Assembly: GCA_964617825.1 (NCBI GenBank)
Contig: CAZTWL010000003.1
Coordinates: forward strand, 124,001 to 188,000
Origin: VSJD01 sp964617825
GTDB taxonomy: Bacteria > Verrucomicrobiota > Kiritimatiellia > JAAZAB01
Direction: 5' to 3'
Length of the DNA stretch: 64,000 nt
Position numbers and translations under genes: made by a program. The notes under the pieces were generated by a model, which did no database searches, was not told where the DNA came from, and saw only the letters and a list, made by a program, of their open reading frames with translations. Below are positions 16,190-23,197 of the stretch, in pieces; within the stretch, counting starts at the first letter, position 1, and each line of letters opens with the position of its first letter.

Positions 16190-16983
16190 GGTTCACTAAA
16201 AACAGTTTTCAACTTCATGTTTAAACAAGCTCCTGGCTTATCGCATTCCCCTTGTTTTATCTCCCCATACAACTCCGCAAGGCATCCCCTAAAAAGCCGC
16301 CCCGCTCTTTCGGGTCCGTGTTCCTTCCGTGCATCATTCAGGACTTTAACCCAGTATCCCCAGCCCTGCTTTGATCGTTCGCCCGTTATTGTCATCGCTA
16401 CAAGGATCGGATCGTTTGCCGGATTGTGAATATCCTCATAGACCTGAACTTCCGGAAGCTTTGCCTTCTCATAATCAATTCGATGATCCGGAAGACCGGC
16501 AGGCTTTTTCCCCTGACGGTTCATTGACGGTTCAGATTGACTGTTCTCTGAAGATTCGGGTGGCAGTGTGCCCCTACCTTTGAGACTGTGTGCCCCTACC
16601 TTGTGTGACTCTCTGCCCCTACCTTCAGGACTCTCCGCCCCTACCTTATCGGGTAAAGGTAGTGACTGTGTGCCCCTACCTTGCGGGGGTTCTATTGTGA
16701 TTCGATAGCGGTTTGATTCTTGCCTGCCGCCGTGTGTTTCAGCCGCGTGGCCCCGACGCACAATCAGCAGTTCGCCGGTGCGCTGAATTATAGGCAAGCA
16801 ACGTGAAACGGTGCGTCGGTTTAATCCTGCATCCCTCGCTATGCGCGGCAGAGACGGCCAGCATTCGCCTTTTTTTTCATCTGCCCGGTATGCCAGAACA
16901 AGCATGATCGCTTTGTCCGGCCCCTTGGTTTGGGAATGCTCAATAACAAGCTGCATGTGCTTGAACGACATGGGGTCCTCCAT
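16186..16983 (-). CDS. Replication-initiator-like protein with N-terminal winged HTH
   Basis: A 265-aa protein. Residues 15-80 form a HTH_36-type winged helix (DKAIMLVLAYRADEKKGECW, PSLPRIARDAGLNRRTVSRC), as in phage replication O/DnaD-type proteins. Residues about 98-140 are a repetitive linker with recurrent GRG and KVGA units, encoded by five direct DNA repeats. The C-terminal part has KQGWGYWVKVLNDARKEHG. The design, an initiator-like protein with repeats inside its own gene, parallels lambda O. An adjacent nuclease gene supports a replication module. Initiator function is inferred. Confidence 0.7.
   Translation of the reverse strand: MEDPMSFKHMQLVIEHSQTKGPDKAIMLVLAYRADEKKGECWPSLPRIARDAGLNRRTVSRCLPIIQRTGELLIVRRGHAAETHGGRQESNRYRITIEPPQGRGTQSLPLPDKVGAESPEGRGRESHKVGAHSLKGRGTLPPESSENSQSEPSMNRQGKKPAGLPDHRIDYEKAKLPEVQVYEDIHNPANDPILVAMTITGERSKQGWGYWVKVLNDARKEHGPERAGRLFRGCLAELYGEIKQGECDKPGACLNMKLKTVFSEP
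16570..16682 (+). repeat. Five iteron-like direct repeats inside the replication-type gene
   Basis: GCCCCTACCTT occurs at 16570, 16592, 16615, 16637 and 16672 in the same orientation, spaced 22, 23, 22 and 35 bp. Copies 2 and 5 are preceded by ACTGTGT, and 3 and 4 by the related ACTCTC. A partial inverted copy (AAGGTAG) lies at 16656-16662. The near two-turn spacing is what iterons of replication origins show. Confidence 0.75.
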
Positions 16984-17155
16984 CGGCCGCCGGCGGCGTC
17001 AGAGTAGATTCATATTCCCGGCGTGAAATGAATGGCTTGCCTTTCCGGCAGGCGCGGCAGACGGCGCACACGTTGCCAATTAGTCCTCCGCGTAGCGGCA
17101 GAAAAACGGTTTCCGTTATCCGTCGGCATTGATGACAGAAAGCGGGGGCCGTCAT
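16940..17155 (-). CDS. Small zinc-ribbon-like protein
   Basis: A 71-aa protein with paired cysteines CHQC and CAVCRAC, consistent with one zinc site. Its ATG overlaps the stop of the upstream HTH gene (ATGA at 17152-17155) and its 3' end overlaps the replication-type gene by 44 bp, so all three are probably translated in series. No family is recognised. Confidence 0.55.
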   Translation of the reverse strand: MTAPAFCHQCRRITETVFLPLRGGLIGNVCAVCRACRKGKPFISRREYESTLTPPAADGGPHVVQAHAACY

Positions 17156-17475
17156 GGCACCCCTTTGCCCTGGATTAGCGCGTCAACATCGGCGGCCAGG
17201 AAGCCACTTGCCCGCTTATGGCCTGGTAGGGTGTGCTTATTCAGCAATCCCATTTTGCTGTATTTGTCCACGGTGCGAAGGCTGACAGACATGCGGTCGG
17301 CAACTGCTGCCCGGCGAATGATGCGCGGTACGGTGGGGGCGGCGGCAGTCACGGCGGCCGGCTCTGACTTTCCATAATTCCGCATCCATGAAATAATCCG
17401 GCTTCGATCAATCGGGGTTACACTCGGATCGGCTTTCAATATCGCCGTCACGGCGTCTTGTGTGGTGGTCAGCAT
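17152..17475 (-). CDS. Small HTH (excisionase/MerR-like) protein
   Basis: A 107-aa protein. Its C-terminal half is an HTH_17-like domain (RRAAVADRMSVSLRTVDKYS, then GLLNKHTLPGHKRASGFLAADVDALI), with the usual pattern of HTH, wing and anchoring helix. The N-terminal half is unrecognised. It overlaps its neighbours by 4 bp downstream and 7 bp upstream. Confidence 0.65.
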   Translation of the reverse strand: MLTTTQDAVTAILKADPSVTPIDRSRIISWMRNYGKSEPAAVTAAAPTVPRIIRRAAVADRMSVSLRTVDKYSKMGLLNKHTLPGHKRASGFLAADVDALIQGKGVP

Positions 17476-17681
17476 GATTCACCAGCCTTCATGGGCTCGC
17501 GGCCGGCGGCAAAGTCCGTCAAAACGCGCTGAACATCGGCCACAGAATACAAAGACCGGGCGGCGCGGTTTTTTCCAATTTTCGATTTACGAACAAGGCC
17601 CAGCAAGACCCAGCGCTCAAGTGAGCGGATCGGCACGCCGTGCTTTTCTTTTAGGTCGCGTTTGCTTCCCCATGTATCCAT
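17469..17681 (-). CDS. Small HTH protein, first gene of the replication unit
   Basis: A 70-aa product starting MDTWGSKRDLKEKHGVPIRS with HTH pattern SKRDLKEKHGVPIRSLERWV, then SLYSVADVQRVL. ATG 17681 is chosen because a strong ribosome site (AGGAGGG) lies 7 bp upstream. It is the first gene after the terminator at 17832-17862, so the replication module probably begins transcription just upstream. Confidence 0.65.
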   Translation of the reverse strand: MDTWGSKRDLKEKHGVPIRSLERWVLLGLVRKSKIGKNRAARSLYSVADVQRVLTDFAAGREPMKAGESC

Positions 17682-17703
17682 TTTATACCCTCCTAAAAAG
17701 GCG

Positions 17704-17750
17704 TGTCGCTGAATTGCGACATTATGCGCCTCTATATAACAGGGAGAAAA
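17704..17750 (-). promoter_or_regulatory. Operator-like palindrome and -35-like motif before the replication unit
   Basis: TGTCGC-TGAATT-GCGACA (17704-17721) is a perfect 6-bp inverted repeat 23 bp upstream of the ATG at 17681. Further upstream on the minus strand is TTGACA near 17745-17750, followed after 14 bp by TATAGA. The -35 is ideal but the spacing is short. This suggests a repressible promoter for the replication genes. Confidence 0.4.
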
Positions 17751-17831
17751 TGTCAAGGGGTAAGGCGTGCGGGATTATCTAAGTCGTTAGCCAGCAAGAG
17801 AAAATGACAACACGTTTATTTTGATGTCCAC

Positions 17832-17862
17832 AAAAAAAGGGCAGGGAGAAGGCTCCCTGCCC
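17832..17862 (-). terminator. Rho-independent terminator inside the element
   Basis: On the minus strand GGGCAGGGAG and CTCCCTGCCC form a perfect 10-bp stem with a 4-nt loop, followed directly by seven Ts (complement of 17832-17838). It lies 41 bp after the stop of the 17903-18070 HTH gene and separates the integrase-side unit from the replication unit. Confidence 0.85.
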
Positions 17863-17902
17863 AGAAAGACTTCCCCGGCGGATCAGGCCGGGACGGATAT
17901 GA

Positions 17903-18070
17903 TTAATGCTCCCTAGTTTTTTCAATAGCCTTGTCGATTTCGTCCAGCCGGAAGCGGATGTTTCGGCCAATGTGGTAACAAGGGATTCTCTTGCTTCCTA
18001 CAAGGCGTTTTACAGTACTGCGACTGACGCAAAGGTGGGAGGCCACTTGCTGTATTTTGACATAGGCCAT
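17903..18070 (-). CDS. 55-aa excisionase-like HTH protein (copy A)
   Basis: The product MAYVKIQQVASHLCVSRSTV... is a minimal HTH_17 winged helix ending FRLDEIDKAIEKTREH. It is identical to the neighbouring 18143-18310 product at 34 of 55 positions. The start is ATG 18070, aligned to the paralogue; a longer frame to 18094 is less likely. It may be an Xis (recombination directionality factor) or a repressor, given its place in the integrase unit. Confidence 0.75.
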   Translation of the reverse strand: MAYVKIQQVASHLCVSRSTVKRLVGSKRIPCYHIGRNIRFRLDEIDKAIEKTREH

Positions 18071-18142
18071 GGTTGCTTGTTCTCCGTGTTCCAATCCGGG
18101 CGGGGATTGAACCCGCCCGGTTTGAGTTGTTGAGGTGGATTA

Positions 18143-18310
18143 CTACCACTCTTTATTTTTTTCTATGGCCTTATCAACTTCATCCAGCCGGAAACGCACT
18201 TGCCTGCCTATCCGATAACACGGCAGTTTTCCCGAAACTACGAGACGCATGACGGTTTGAGGGCTGACTCCCAAGTGTGCTGATACTTTGGACTTGTTGA
18301 CGTACGCCAT
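18143..18310 (-). CDS. 55-aa excisionase-like HTH protein (copy B)
   Basis: The product begins MAYVNKSKVSAHLGVSPQTV, continues with GKLPCYRIGRQVRFRLDE and ends KAIEKNKEW. A perfect Shine-Dalgarno (AAGGAGG) precedes ATG 18310. It is a tandem paralogue of copy A with a 240-bp start-to-start period. Either copy could be the excisionase. Confidence 0.75.
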   Translation of the reverse strand: MAYVNKSKVSAHLGVSPQTVMRLVVSGKLPCYRIGRQVRFRLDEVDKAIEKNKEW

Positions 18311-18443
18311 GATTACACCTCCTTTTCCCGGTATCGATTTCCGCCGTTCGCTTAACCGTAAGCCACTTTATACATCTTCATGAAGTCGGGCACAAGGCAG
18401 ACATCGGATTGGACGATTGTCCGCCCTGGGTTTTATGCCACGC

Positions 18444-19076
18444 TTAAGCTAAATTTTCTTTCGCGTATTCTTCAACAGCTGCCCATGCCGGATGAATCCC
18501 CATTGCTTCCTCTTCCGTAGCGTCTGTCAGGACGTGGTGCCAATTATCTTCGTCCTGATAGAGGTTATGCAGGAAAGCCGACTTTGCTACTTCCTCAGGC
18601 GTCAGTCGGAAGCGGGCGCATAGTTTACTTATGACGCTATGCTGTTCCTTTGTTACGGTAATGATAATCTTTTTCTTACCGGGCTCGTCGCACATTCCCT
18701 TGTAAAAATCAGCCTCGAATTCTTCGGGAATGTATTCGTCTATCAGCCATTTTGCGGCTTGCGCTCGCGTGACGGGCGTCATCTTGTAATTTACCCGCTT
18801 CTGCCGCTGCGTCATAGTATCCCAGCCCATTTTTATTAATTTGTCGGGGCAACTCCAAATTCTGAAAGGTAAGGGTTGCCACTTCCCTGCCTTTTTGATT
18901 TCCGGCCAGTATGTTCGGATGAATAACTGGTCCTTATCATTTCTGACCAAAGAGAATTCATCCTCATTCAAGCTGAGCGCTTCCATTTTCATGGCGGCGG
19001 TCTTGTTGAGCATGAACGAGTGGGCGGCGGACTTGGCGAGCTTGTTGGCGGGCTTACGATTTGATATCTTACTCAT
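18444..19076 (-). CDS. Unknown element protein, 210 aa
   Basis: No family is recognised. The N-terminus is basic (SKISNRKPANKLAKSAAH). The middle is rich in aromatic and basic residues (KAGKWQPLPFRIWSCPDKLI). The C-terminal third (KKKIIITVTKEQHSVISKLC, ARFRLTPEEVAKSAFLHNL) resembles a ribbon-helix-helix-like or antitoxin-type DNA-binding segment, but this is tentative. It lies between the integrase and the HTH pair on the same strand. Confidence 0.6.
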   Translation of the reverse strand: MSKISNRKPANKLAKSAAHSFMLNKTAAMKMEALSLNEDEFSLVRNDKDQLFIRTYWPEIKKAGKWQPLPFRIWSCPDKLIKMGWDTMTQRQKRVNYKMTPVTRAQAAKWLIDEYIPEEFEADFYKGMCDEPGKKKIIITVTKEQHSVISKLCARFRLTPEEVAKSAFLHNLYQDEDNWHHVLTDATEEEAMGIHPAWAAVEEYAKENLA

Positions 19077-19171
19077 AGCTGGGCAATCTCCATTGTAGGT
19101 TGCTTGGTTAGGGGTGCCGGTGCGTTAGTAGCGCGCCGGTGCCCCGCTTCTCTAAGCGGTTTCGATCACGG

Positions 19172-20497
19172 TCAGTTTGTTTTTTCTTTACCCCCTTTCT
19201 TGTTCAGGAAGGCCAGTAGTTCTTTCCGCTTGGCTTTCCAGTTTTTATCTTTCATGGCTTTGAGGCCGGCGCGGATCGGCGATGCGTCAACCAGTTCGAC
19301 GGGTTTCGGCTCCGGAGTATCCTGGATCACGGCCGGCAGGGTGGCCACAGCCCGGCGCAATGCGTCTTCATCCGTGTGCGTATACAGAGCATGAACGTCC
19401 GCCGATGAATGGCCGACTATTTCCTGTGACACACTTTGCGCGGCCCCGGCTTGACGTAGAAACGAAACGGCGGAATGTCGCAGGCTATGAAAGCCAGCCG
19501 TCACAGATTTTCGGATTCCGGCCCCGTTGCGCTCCGCAGTGGTAGTCAGCCCGCAGGCTTCAAAATGCTCTTGAATCAGGTTTGACACAATGCCTTGATG
19601 TCTCTGGTATCGTTCGGCCATGTCGGGCGTCACCGGCCCCTTGCGCTTGTCGGGCGGTGTCTCGCTAAGAACGGCGTAAAGCTCCGGGTGAATGGGTATC
19701 AGCAAGGGGTCGGGTTTCTTCCGGGCGGTCTTGCGCGGGGTGTAGCGGATCAAGCGGCGTTCCATATCAACGTTGCCCCAGTCCATGCAGGCGGCGTCAC
19801 CCAAGCGGCAGCCCAGATACAGCCCGAAGGCCAGCATGATCCGCAATTCCCCTGTAGCGGTCTGGCAGACGTTCCGCAGTTCTTCCACGGTCAGCGGACG
19901 ACGTCCAATAGAATGTTCATCCCGCTTGGCAATCTTAGCCCAGGGGTTTTCTGTCAGCCGGGCCTTGTCCGCCAGGATGCTAAAGAATGATCGCAGAAAA
20001 GCGCGATGTGCATTGAACGTGCGCCCCGTCACTTTCAGCCCGGCCATGTGTTCTTTGTATTTTTCACACACAGGGAAAGTTACGTCACGCAGTAGCTTTA
20101 CATCGGGGAAGTCTTTAGCCAGCCAGCGGGTGAAGGTTTGCCAGTGGCAATCATAATTCCGCATGGTAACAGGTGAAATTTCCTTGCGGTTCCCGGCCCG
20201 TTCGTATGCAAGCCATGCGTGTGCGATAGCCAGCGGCGGGTTGCGTTCGTCTTCAAGCCGGGTTAATTCAGCGGTGCGGCCTTCGATCTTGGCTTTTATG
20301 TTTTCAAGGGTAGTGACTTCATCCCCGGCAACGAAAGGTTCCATGATCCGGTGAAGTTCCGTTTCCGCTTCCCGGCGGTCCCGCTTCTTGGTGGTCTGCA
20401 TGAACTTCTTGCCGGCCACAGTCCAGACGGCATAGAAGACCTTGCCCCGGCGGATCAGGTATCCCGTTCGCTTTCTTCCCGTGGTGCGTTTTTCCAT
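19172..20497 (-). CDS. int: Tyrosine recombinase / integrase of the element
   Basis: A 441-aa site-specific recombinase. It has an N-terminal arm-binding-like region, a SAM-like core-binding domain (residues about 80-190: LAYERAGNRKEISPVTMRNY) and a catalytic domain with Arg in YLGCRLGDA, His-x-x-Arg in FHSLRHSAVSFL, His in EIVGHSSAD and the nucleophile Tyr in ALYTHTDE. It lies about 120 bp from attR and reads into the element, the usual position for tRNA integrases. Its promoter abuts an arm-type repeat. Confidence 0.95.
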   Translation of the reverse strand: MEKRTTGRKRTGYLIRRGKVFYAVWTVAGKKFMQTTKKRDRREAETELHRIMEPFVAGDEVTTLENIKAKIEGRTAELTRLEDERNPPLAIAHAWLAYERAGNRKEISPVTMRNYDCHWQTFTRWLAKDFPDVKLLRDVTFPVCEKYKEHMAGLKVTGRTFNAHRAFLRSFFSILADKARLTENPWAKIAKRDEHSIGRRPLTVEELRNVCQTATGELRIMLAFGLYLGCRLGDAACMDWGNVDMERRLIRYTPRKTARKKPDPLLIPIHPELYAVLSETPPDKRKGPVTPDMAERYQRHQGIVSNLIQEHFEACGLTTTAERNGAGIRKSVTAGFHSLRHSAVSFLRQAGAAQSVSQEIVGHSSADVHALYTHTDEDALRRAVATLPAVIQDTPEPKPVELVDASPIRAGLKAMKDKNWKAKRKELLAFLNKKGGKEKTN

Positions 20498-20537
20498 GCC
20501 GTGCGCCCTATCGCGTTAAAGTTCTCTTATGGGCGCA

Positions 20538-20566
20538 ATAATTGCAAAACGGGGGCAAGGTGTCAA
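20538..20566 (-). promoter_or_regulatory. Integrase promoter
   Basis: On the minus strand TTGACA (complement of 20561-20566) and AATTAT (complement of 20538-20543) are separated by 17 bp, 40 bp upstream of the integrase ATG. The arm-type repeat at 20570-20582 begins 4 bp beyond the -35, so a bound integrase or Xis could block RNA polymerase. Confidence 0.6.
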
Positions 20567-20569
20567 CTA

Positions 20570-20582
20570 CAAAAAGGTAGCA
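20570..20582 (+). repeat. Arm-type repeat copy 4, right end
   Basis: CAAAAAGGTAGCA, identical and in the same orientation as three copies near the left end. It lies 35 bp inside attR. Confidence 0.6.
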
Positions 20583-20617
20583 GAATGAAATAAACGCCTA
20601 TAAACAATAGCGTGTAT

Positions 20618-20665
20618 TCGGCCTCCGAAGCCGAAGGTTGTGGGTTCGATCCCCGCCAGGCGCAC
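20618..20665. repeat. attR, 48-bp direct repeat (partial tRNA-Arg)
   Basis: An exact copy of 13875-13922. It holds only the 3' part of tRNA-Arg, without D-arm or 5' acceptor strand, so it is not a working tRNA gene. Confidence 0.95.
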
Positions 20666-20750
20666 CAGCTTTTCCCCTGTATATGCGGCGACGAATACCC
20701 GATTGAAACAATTTCAAACAGACGACGCCCCGAAAAAAAGAATTCAACAC

Positions 20751-21764
20751 ATGAAAAAAATATTAGTCTTAGGTGCCACAGGCGCAATGGGCGCCTACCT
20801 TGTCCCCGAATTACTGGCTATGGGATACGGTGTGGATGCCGTTTCTCTGGACGAGGCGATCTCCGACAATTCCCGCCTTAATTGCATTAAAGCCGATGCC
20901 AAGGACAACGATGTGCTGAACAAGCTGCTGAAGAACGAGTATAACGGCATTGTGGATTTCATGATCTACACCGATCCCGAACGCACATTGGGCAGCCGCC
21001 TGAACGCCCTTTTGCGCCATACCGACCACTATATTTATCTTTCCTCCTACCGCATATACTCTGACAAGGATGCGACGATCACGGAAAACACACCTCGCCT
21101 GCTGGATGTTGCCAAGGACACCGAATTCCTTGCCGAAAAAACGCGGGAATACTCGCTGTACAAGGCGATGGGCGAAAATATGCTCGCCGCCTCCGGCTAC
21201 AAAAACTGGACGGCGGTGCGCCCCGCCATCACCTATTCCAAGCGCCGTTTCCAATTGACCACCTTGGAAGCCCCCGTGGTGGTACACAGAATGCGGGCGG
21301 GAAAAACTGTGCTTCTGCCAAAAGAAGCCATGACGATCGAAGGCACGATGAGTTGGGCGGGCGATGTGGCAAAAATGTTGGCGCGCCTGCTTTTGAATCC
21401 TCAAGCATTTAGCCAAGCCTATACGGTTGCCACCGCCGAACATCACCCCTGGATGGAAATTGCCGATTATTACGGCAAAATCGGCGGTTTGCGCTATGAA
21501 ACCGCGGACACGGAAACCTTTTTGAATGTTTGGGCTCCCGACAGCAAGTTTGCCTCTTGGCAGTTGCGCTATGACCGCTTCTTCAATCGCCGTGTGAACA
21601 ATCGAAAAATCCTTGATATCACAGGCATGAAGCAATCCGAACTGATGCCCCTAATGGTCGGACTTAAGCTGGAATTAAGCGCCCTGCCCGTCGATTATGT
21701 ATGGGATCACAGTGATATAAATGACCGCATGGATGCCTATTTTGCCGTCCGCGGAAAAAAATAA
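20751..21764 (+). CDS. NAD(P)-dependent epimerase/dehydratase-like protein
   Basis: Extended short-chain dehydrogenase of 337 aa. It has the Rossmann motif LGATGAMGAYL at the N-terminus, YLSSYRIY near residue 105 and an active-site-like YxxxK in YSLYKAMGENML. The start is ATG 20751. The right border of the integrated element lies 86 bp upstream. The specific substrate is unknown. Confidence 0.85.
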   Translation: MKKILVLGATGAMGAYLVPELLAMGYGVDAVSLDEAISDNSRLNCIKADAKDNDVLNKLLKNEYNGIVDFMIYTDPERTLGSRLNALLRHTDHYIYLSSYRIYSDKDATITENTPRLLDVAKDTEFLAEKTREYSLYKAMGENMLAASGYKNWTAVRPAITYSKRRFQLTTLEAPVVVHRMRAGKTVLLPKEAMTIEGTMSWAGDVAKMLARLLLNPQAFSQAYTVATAEHHPWMEIADYYGKIGGLRYETADTETFLNVWAPDSKFASWQLRYDRFFNRRVNNRKILDITGMKQSELMPLMVGLKLELSALPVDYVWDHSDINDRMDAYFAVRGKK

Positions 21765-21813
21765 TTCCCCTGTCGTGAGATATCCCAATAAAAAAACAGG
21801 AGAAAGAATCACC

Positions 21814-22074
21814 TTGAAAGCAATTTTAGTCAACCCCTCCGACAGAAGTTTGTCTTTCGGAGAAGTGCCGAACCCCAGCATTCGTTCCGATGAGGTGCTG
21901 GTGCAGACCGCCTATGCCGCCGTCAACCGTGCCGACCTCATGCAAAGCGAGGGCGATTACCCGCCTCCGTAGGGTTGCCCGGAATGGATGGGGCTGGCGA
22001 TTTCCGGCGAAATTATCGTCATGGGCGAGAAAGCCCGCGCCCGCTTTGCGAGGTTATATGCGGACGTCCCTTTA
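21814..22074 (+). pseudogene. Truncated quinone oxidoreductase / zinc-type alcohol dehydrogenase remnant
   Basis: From TTG 21814, with AGGAGA upstream, the frame encodes the GroES-like start of a quinone oxidoreductase (KAILVNPSDRSLSFGEVPNP, then VLVQTAYAAVNRADLMQ). An in-frame TAG (21970-21972) follows GDYPPP, after which the homology continues (EWMGLAISGEIIVMGEKA) and then ends. Both the nonsense codon and the loss of the Rossmann half mark it as dead. Confidence 0.75.
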
Positions 22075-22108
22075 ATACTTATCCAACCACACTGCATCGG
22101 GAGTACAT

Positions 22109-23197
22109 ATGAGCAAAACGATTCGCGGGACCGCACTGTACTGCGGTCTTGACATTCCTTTGGACGACATGCTGCGCCATCTTGAGGCGGCGGCCCGTTG
22201 CGGCATCAACGGTGTATTCACATCGCTGCAACTGCCTGAATCGAAGAAGGAGGCGGTGCTTCACGACCTGCCCATCCTCTCGGCGGCCGCCCATCAATTA
22301 GGCATTCAGATGGATGCCGATGTCGGCCCGCGGGCCGCCGAGATGTTTGGGCTGGATTTGCACTCCATCGCTTCATTCAAGCGCCTGGGCATCGATGTGA
22401 TGCGTCTTGATTACGGTTATACGATTGAAGAAACGGCCAAATTGTCCAACGATAACTCCGGCATGCTGTTGGAATTGAATGCCAGCGAGGCTGATGAAGA
22501 ATACCTTGACAAACTGGACAAAGCCGGCGCCAACCACGCTGTCATCCGTTTTTGCCATAACTTCTACCCGATGCCATACACCGGAATGAAAGCGGAAAAG
22601 ATAAAAAACCTTAACGACCTGATCCATCGGCACGGTTTCCAGGTGGGCGGCTTCATCGCGGCGCAGACGCACCATCGCCTACACACTGGCGACGGGCTCC
22701 CCACCATCGAGACCATGAGGAACAGGGAGGCCTTCTCGGCCGCGCAGGAGGCCATGATGCTCGGCTTCGACAATATTTTCTTCGGCGACGACATGGCCGA
22801 AGAAGGCGAACTGAAACTCCTCGCGGCTGCCCAAAGTGGCCCGGTCACGCTGCGGATGGAGCCGCTGGCCGAGAATGCAATCATCGAGTGGCTGCTGAAC
22901 CGTGAACTGGAGCAACTGCAGTGCGGGCTGGATGCCTTTGTGCGCTCAGCATCGTTCGGGCGTGGCTATCCCGGCGATTGCAACTTTACGCCATCATTCC
23001 CCCGTCATCCCGGCGATGTGACAATTTGCAAATCGGGGTTCAGCCGCTACGCTGGCGAGATTAACCTGGTGCATGTGGAACTTCCCGCCGACCAACGCGT
23101 CGGGCTGCTCGGGTGCATCATTCCCGAGGATTTGCCGTTGCTGGAGGCGTTTAGAGGCTCGCAGCACTTCAAACTGATTCGGCCGTTCACTCGGTAA
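22109..23197 (+). CDS. MupG/DUF871-family protein (6-phospho-N-acetylmuramidase-like)
   Basis: A 362-aa TIM-barrel protein plus C-terminal cyclophilin-like domain. It matches the family start (GINGVFTSLQLPE) and the segments LRLDYGYTIEE-like MRLDYGYTIEE, MLLELNAS, HNFYPMPYTGM and LPTIETMR. Characterised members hydrolyse MurNAc-6-P-GlcNAc during peptidoglycan recycling. No PTS gene or MurQ is adjacent, so the physiological substrate here is uncertain. GGGAG precedes the start. Confidence 0.85.
   Translation: MSKTIRGTALYCGLDIPLDDMLRHLEAAARCGINGVFTSLQLPESKKEAVLHDLPILSAAAHQLGIQMDADVGPRAAEMFGLDLHSIASFKRLGIDVMRLDYGYTIEETAKLSNDNSGMLLELNASEADEEYLDKLDKAGANHAVIRFCHNFYPMPYTGMKAEKIKNLNDLIHRHGFQVGGFIAAQTHHRLHTGDGLPTIETMRNREAFSAAQEAMMLGFDNIFFGDDMAEEGELKLLAAAQSGPVTLRMEPLAENAIIEWLLNRELEQLQCGLDAFVRSASFGRGYPGDCNFTPSFPRHPGDVTICKSGFSRYAGEINLVHVELPADQRVGLLGCIIPEDLPLLEAFRGSQHFKLIRPFTR

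Larger units (their letters stand above)
13875..20665. mobile_element. 6.7-kb integrated element in tRNA-Arg(CCG)
   Basis: The element is bounded by identical 48-bp copies of the tRNA-Arg 3' end. From right to left it carries a tyrosine recombinase, a 210-aa unknown, four small HTH genes, a zinc-ribbon gene, a replication-type HTH protein with internal iteron-like repeats, an ERCC4 nuclease, two more HTH genes and a degraded gene. All are on the minus strand. There are no capsid, tail, large terminase, relaxase or type IV secretion genes, so it is neither a complete prophage nor an ICE. A satellite or small integrative, possibly self-replicating, element is the best description. Confidence 0.9.

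Noticed and set aside
16570..16682. CRISPR array
   Set aside because: The repeats are only 11 bp with 11-24 bp between, lie inside a coding gene and have no cas genes nearby; iteron spacing fits better.
20618..20665. Second tRNA-Arg gene
   Set aside because: It holds only the 3' 48 bp of the tRNA; the 5' half is element DNA, so it is attR.
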